NCBI RefSeq assembly: GCF_001422325.1
Contig: NZ_LMMR01000011.1
Coordinates: 1-64,000 of the forward strand
Direction: 5' to 3'
DNA: 64,000 nt
Source of the DNA: Leifsonia sp. Leaf264
GTDB taxonomy: Bacteria; Actinomycetota; Actinomycetes; Actinomycetales; Microbacteriaceae
Shown: piece after piece, positions 61,860-64,000 of the stretch
Layout: each line of letters opens with the position of its first letter
Position numbering within the stretch: position 1 is the stretch's first letter
The notes under the pieces: model-generated
Database searches by the model: none
Seen by the model: only the letters and a program-made list of their open reading frames with translations
What the model was told of the DNA's origin: nothing
Position numbers and translations under genes: made by a program

Positions 61860-62570
61860 ATGAGCACTCCCCGAACCGTCCTCGTCACCGGTGGAAACCG
61901 CGGCATCGGCTACGCCATCGCCGAGGAGTTCGTGCGCCAGGGCCACCGCGTGGCCGTGACGGCGCGTTCCGGCGCCGGCCCCGATGGCACTCTCACCGTG
62001 CAGGCCGACGTCACGGACTCGGCATCCGTCGATGCGGCGTTCACGACCATCGAAGCCGAGCTCGGCCCCGTCGAGATCGTCGTGGCCAATGCCGGCATCA
62101 CTCGCGACACGCTCCTCATGCGCATGAGCGACGAGGACTTCGAGACCGTCATCGACACGAACCTCACCGGCTCGTTCCGCGTGGTCAAGCGCGCTTCGAA
62201 GGGCATGCTCAAGGCGCGCTACGGCCGCATCGTGTTGATCTCGAGCGTCGTCGGCCTGTACGGCGGCCCCGGCCAGGCGAACTACTCCGCCTCGAAGGCC
62301 GGTCTCGTCGGCTTCGCCCGATCGATCACGCGCGAACTCGGCGCCCGCGGCATCACGGCGAACGTCGTCGCTCCGGGCTTCATCGAGACCGACATGACCG
62401 CAGAGCTTCCCGAGGCGACCCAGGCCGACTACAAGAAGTCCATCCCGGCCGGACGCTTCGCCACCCCGAACGAGGTCGCCAAGGTCGTCGCGTGGGTCGC
62501 GAGCGACGATGCCGGCTACATCTCCGGGGCCGTGATCCCCGTTGACGGCGGCCTCGGCATGGGGCACTAG
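61860..62570 (+). CDS. fabG: 3-oxoacyl-[acyl-carrier-protein] reductase FabG
   Basis: The 236-residue short-chain dehydrogenase reduces 3-oxoacyl-ACP in fatty-acid synthesis. It has the TGGNRGIG cofactor loop, NAG (VVANAG), and the catalytic Ser, Tyr-x-x-x-Lys in SSVVGLYGGPGQANYSASKAG, and ends GAVIPVDGGLGMGH as in actinobacterial FabG/MabA. Length is typical. Its downstream gap to serB holds a group of repeats. Confidence 0.93.
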   Translation: MSTPRTVLVTGGNRGIGYAIAEEFVRQGHRVAVTARSGAGPDGTLTVQADVTDSASVDAAFTTIEAELGPVEIVVANAGITRDTLLMRMSDEDFETVIDTNLTGSFRVVKRASKGMLKARYGRIVLISSVVGLYGGPGQANYSASKAGLVGFARSITRELGARGITANVVAPGFIETDMTAELPEATQADYKKSIPAGRFATPNEVAKVVAWVASDDAGYISGAVIPVDGGLGMGH

Positions 62571-62578
62571 CGATCGTT

Positions 62579-62673
62579 CGCTGAGGCCCGTGCGCTGAGG
62601 CCCGCGCACAGCGCGCGGTCGAAGCGCGTTCGTCAGCGTCGCTTCGGCCGCGGACGCCGTCCGGGCCTCGGCG
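62579..62673. repeat. Direct repeat and inverted copy between fabG and serB
   Basis: CGCTGAGGCCCG occurs at 62579-62590 and 62593-62604. An inverted copy with one change, CGGGCCTCGGCG, lies at 62662-62673. The set can form a hairpin with either direct copy and probably ends transcription from both convergent genes. Confidence 0.5.
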
Positions 62674-62684
62674 AGCAGGGCGGA

Positions 62685-63350
62685 TCAGCCGCGCAGCCCC
62701 AGCAGCGGAAGCACCTGGGACAGGTCGGGCACGTCGACCGCGACGCTCGCCCGCTCGCGCACCAGCGGCTTGGCGTTGAAGGCCACGGAGAGTGCGGCGA
62801 TGTCCATCATCGCGAGGTCGTTCGCCCCGTCGCCGATGGCCACTGTGCGGTGCATCGGCACATCGTGAGCTGATGCCCACTCCGCCAGGGCCGCCGCCTT
62901 CGCGCCGGCGTCGATGATCGGGCCGACGAGGCCGCCCGTGAGGCGTCCATCGACGACCTCCAGCCGGTTCGCGCGCCACTCGTCGATCCCGAAGGAGGCG
63001 CCGATGGGGTCGAGCAGTTCGTGGAATCCACCGGAGACCACGCCGACGACGCCACCGGCCGCATGGACCCCGGCGATGAGCTCGTGAACCCCGTCGGTCG
63101 GACGGATCCTGGCGCTCACGTCGGCGAACACGCCCTCGGGCAGCCCGGCCAGAGTCGCGACGCGCTCCCGCAGGCTCTCGGCGAAGTCGAGCTCGCCGCG
63201 CATCGCGCGCTCGGTCACCTCGGCGACGAGGGCGCGTGAGCCCGCGGCATCGGCGAGGAGCTCGATGACCTCGTCCTGGATGAGGGTGGAGTCGGCATCG
63301 AGCACGACGAGCAGGCGCGCGGCAGCGGCGCGCGGTGCGGCATCCGTCAT
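62685..63350 (-). CDS. serB: Phosphoserine phosphatase SerB
   Basis: Last step of serine biosynthesis. The 221-residue HAD-family protein has the nucleophile motif LDADSTLI (Asp18, Asp20), EVTERAMRGELDFAESLRERVATLAG, motif II VVSGGF and motif III/IV KAAALAEWA, GDGANDLAMM. It is a single-domain form without the ACT domain found in some SerB. Its ATG overlaps the glgC stop by four bases, an arrangement that links serine and glycogen genes. Confidence 0.95.
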   Translation of the reverse strand: MTDAAPRAAAARLLVVLDADSTLIQDEVIELLADAAGSRALVAEVTERAMRGELDFAESLRERVATLAGLPEGVFADVSARIRPTDGVHELIAGVHAAGGVVGVVSGGFHELLDPIGASFGIDEWRANRLEVVDGRLTGGLVGPIIDAGAKAAALAEWASAHDVPMHRTVAIGDGANDLAMMDIAALSVAFNAKPLVRERASVAVDVPDLSQVLPLLGLRG

Positions 63351-64000
63351 TCCGCAGTGACCCGCGTTCCCTTGCCGACGACGGTGATGCCGGAGTCCGT
63401 CACGGCGAAGCCGCGCGCGACGTCCTTGTCGTGGTCGACCCCGATCTGGGCGCCGGCCTCGACGACCACGCCCTTGTCGAGCACGGCGCGGATGACCTGG
63501 GCGTCGGACTCGATGTGAGCCCGCTCGAAGATGATCGAGTCGACCACCTTGGCGCCCGAACCGATGGTCGACCACGGGCCGAGCACGCTGCGCTCGATGT
63601 GGGCGCCCGAGATGACGGAGCCGAGCGAGACGATCGAGTCGATCATCGTTCCGAGCGAACCGCGGGCGTCGCGCACGAACTTCGCGGGCGGCGCGTTCAG
63701 CTGCTGGGTGAAGATCGGCCAGGCCTCGTTGTAGAGGTTGAAGACCGGCAGCGCCGAGATGAGGTCCTGGTGGGCCTCGAAGAAGGAGTCGATCGTTCCC
63801 ACGTCGCGCCAGTAATAGCGGTCGCGATCGGTCGATCCCGGCACGTCGTTGCGCATCAGGTCGTAGACGCCGGCCGTGCCGCGCGCCACGAAGTCGGGGA
63901 TGATGTCGCCGCCCATGTCGTGGCTGGAGTTCGTGCGCTCACCGTCGCGCAGCACGGCGTCGATGAGGGCATCCGTGTTGAACACGTAGTTGCCCATGGA
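63347..64000 (-). CDS. glgC: Glucose-1-phosphate adenylyltransferase GlgC, C-terminal part
   Basis: Makes ADP-glucose for glycogen. Only the last 218 residues are in the window; the N-terminus lies beyond base 64000. Visible are SMGNYVFNTDALIDAV, the RDVGTIDSFFEAHQDLI substrate-binding part, and the left-handed beta-helix domain (GSVISGAHIERSVLGPWSTIGSGAKVVDSIIFERAHIESDAQV). These match actinobacterial GlgC. The ATGA overlap with serB implies cotranscription. Confidence 0.95.
   Translation of the reverse strand, partial: SMGNYVFNTDALIDAVLRDGERTNSSHDMGGDIIPDFVARGTAGVYDLMRNDVPGSTDRDRYYWRDVGTIDSFFEAHQDLISALPVFNLYNEAWPIFTQQLNAPPAKFVRDARGSLGTMIDSIVSLGSVISGAHIERSVLGPWSTIGSGAKVVDSIIFERAHIESDAQVIRAVLDKGVVVEAGAQIGVDHDKDVARGFAVTDSGITVVGKGTRVTAE

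Overview
The window is a gene-dense, high-GC chromosomal segment of an actinobacterium, most likely a member of Microbacteriaceae. The assignment rests on the GC-saturated third codon positions, an actinobacterial translational T-box in front of ileS, the blocks ileS-folC-DUF4233-ndk-VKOR-rne and rplU-rpmA-obgE-proB-proA-nadD-rsfS, short DUF4031, DUF3099 and DUF7144 proteins, and frequent leaderless starts. The genus cannot be fixed from the sequence alone. No prophage, CRISPR array or complete insertion sequence is visible. The only mobile trace is the end of an IS30-like transposase cut by the left edge.

Layout. 0-7.2 kb: transposase tail, an unknown protein, heme A synthase, then the Fe-S assembly operon sufB-sufD-Rieske ferredoxin-sufC-sufT and a methyltransferase. 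7.2-10.5 kb: valS with two small downstream genes. 10.6-16.2 kb: an oligopeptide-type ABC importer (lipoprotein, two permeases, double ATPase) divergent from a GntR/YtrA-type regulator, with a perfect inverted repeat between them. 16.3-25.8 kb: T-box-controlled ileS, folC, DUF4233, ndk, a REP-like palindrome, VKOR and RNase E/G. 26-33.5 kb: ribosomal proteins L21 and L27, Obg, proline biosynthesis, NadD, RsfS and tRNA-Ala(GGC). 33.7-35.9 kb: a membrane protein, a luciferase-like oxidoreductase and two overlapping tiny acidic ORFs.

35.9-41.7 kb holds a coherent redox module on the minus strand: a ferric-reductase-like membrane flavoprotein, an exported FMN-binding protein with a flavinylation motif, the ApbE flavinyl transferase and a two-component system. 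A VIT1/CCC1-type metal transporter diverges from it. 41.7-47.7 kb: a TetR/MFS efflux pair with a visible operator, DNA polymerase IV, a SnoaL-like protein and a Kup potassium transporter. 47.8-58.5 kb is more accessory: DUF7144, VOC, two zinc-finger nuclease-like proteins (GIY-YIG and Vsr-like), a histidine phosphatase, a deazaflavin-dependent oxidoreductase, a secreted cell-wall hydrolase, an MpaB-type oxygenase, a GH3 lipoprotein, a TMEM175-like channel, a FUSC exporter and an AlkZ/YcaQ-like winged-helix protein. 58.6-64 kb: an ABC-F ATPase, SURF1, two small conserved proteins, FabG, SerB and the start-less part of GlgC.

The most striking non-gene pattern is transcriptional. About fourteen genes have a TANNNT-like -10 hexamer exactly six bases before the start codon, as expected for leaderless mRNAs. 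In four gene pairs (ctaA/unknown, sufC/sufT, apbE/response regulator, winged-helix/FUSC) the TAG stop codon of the upstream gene is itself the first half of that hexamer, always with a 9-base gap to the next start. These small fused stop/promoter units would let the second gene of an apparent operon be transcribed independently.
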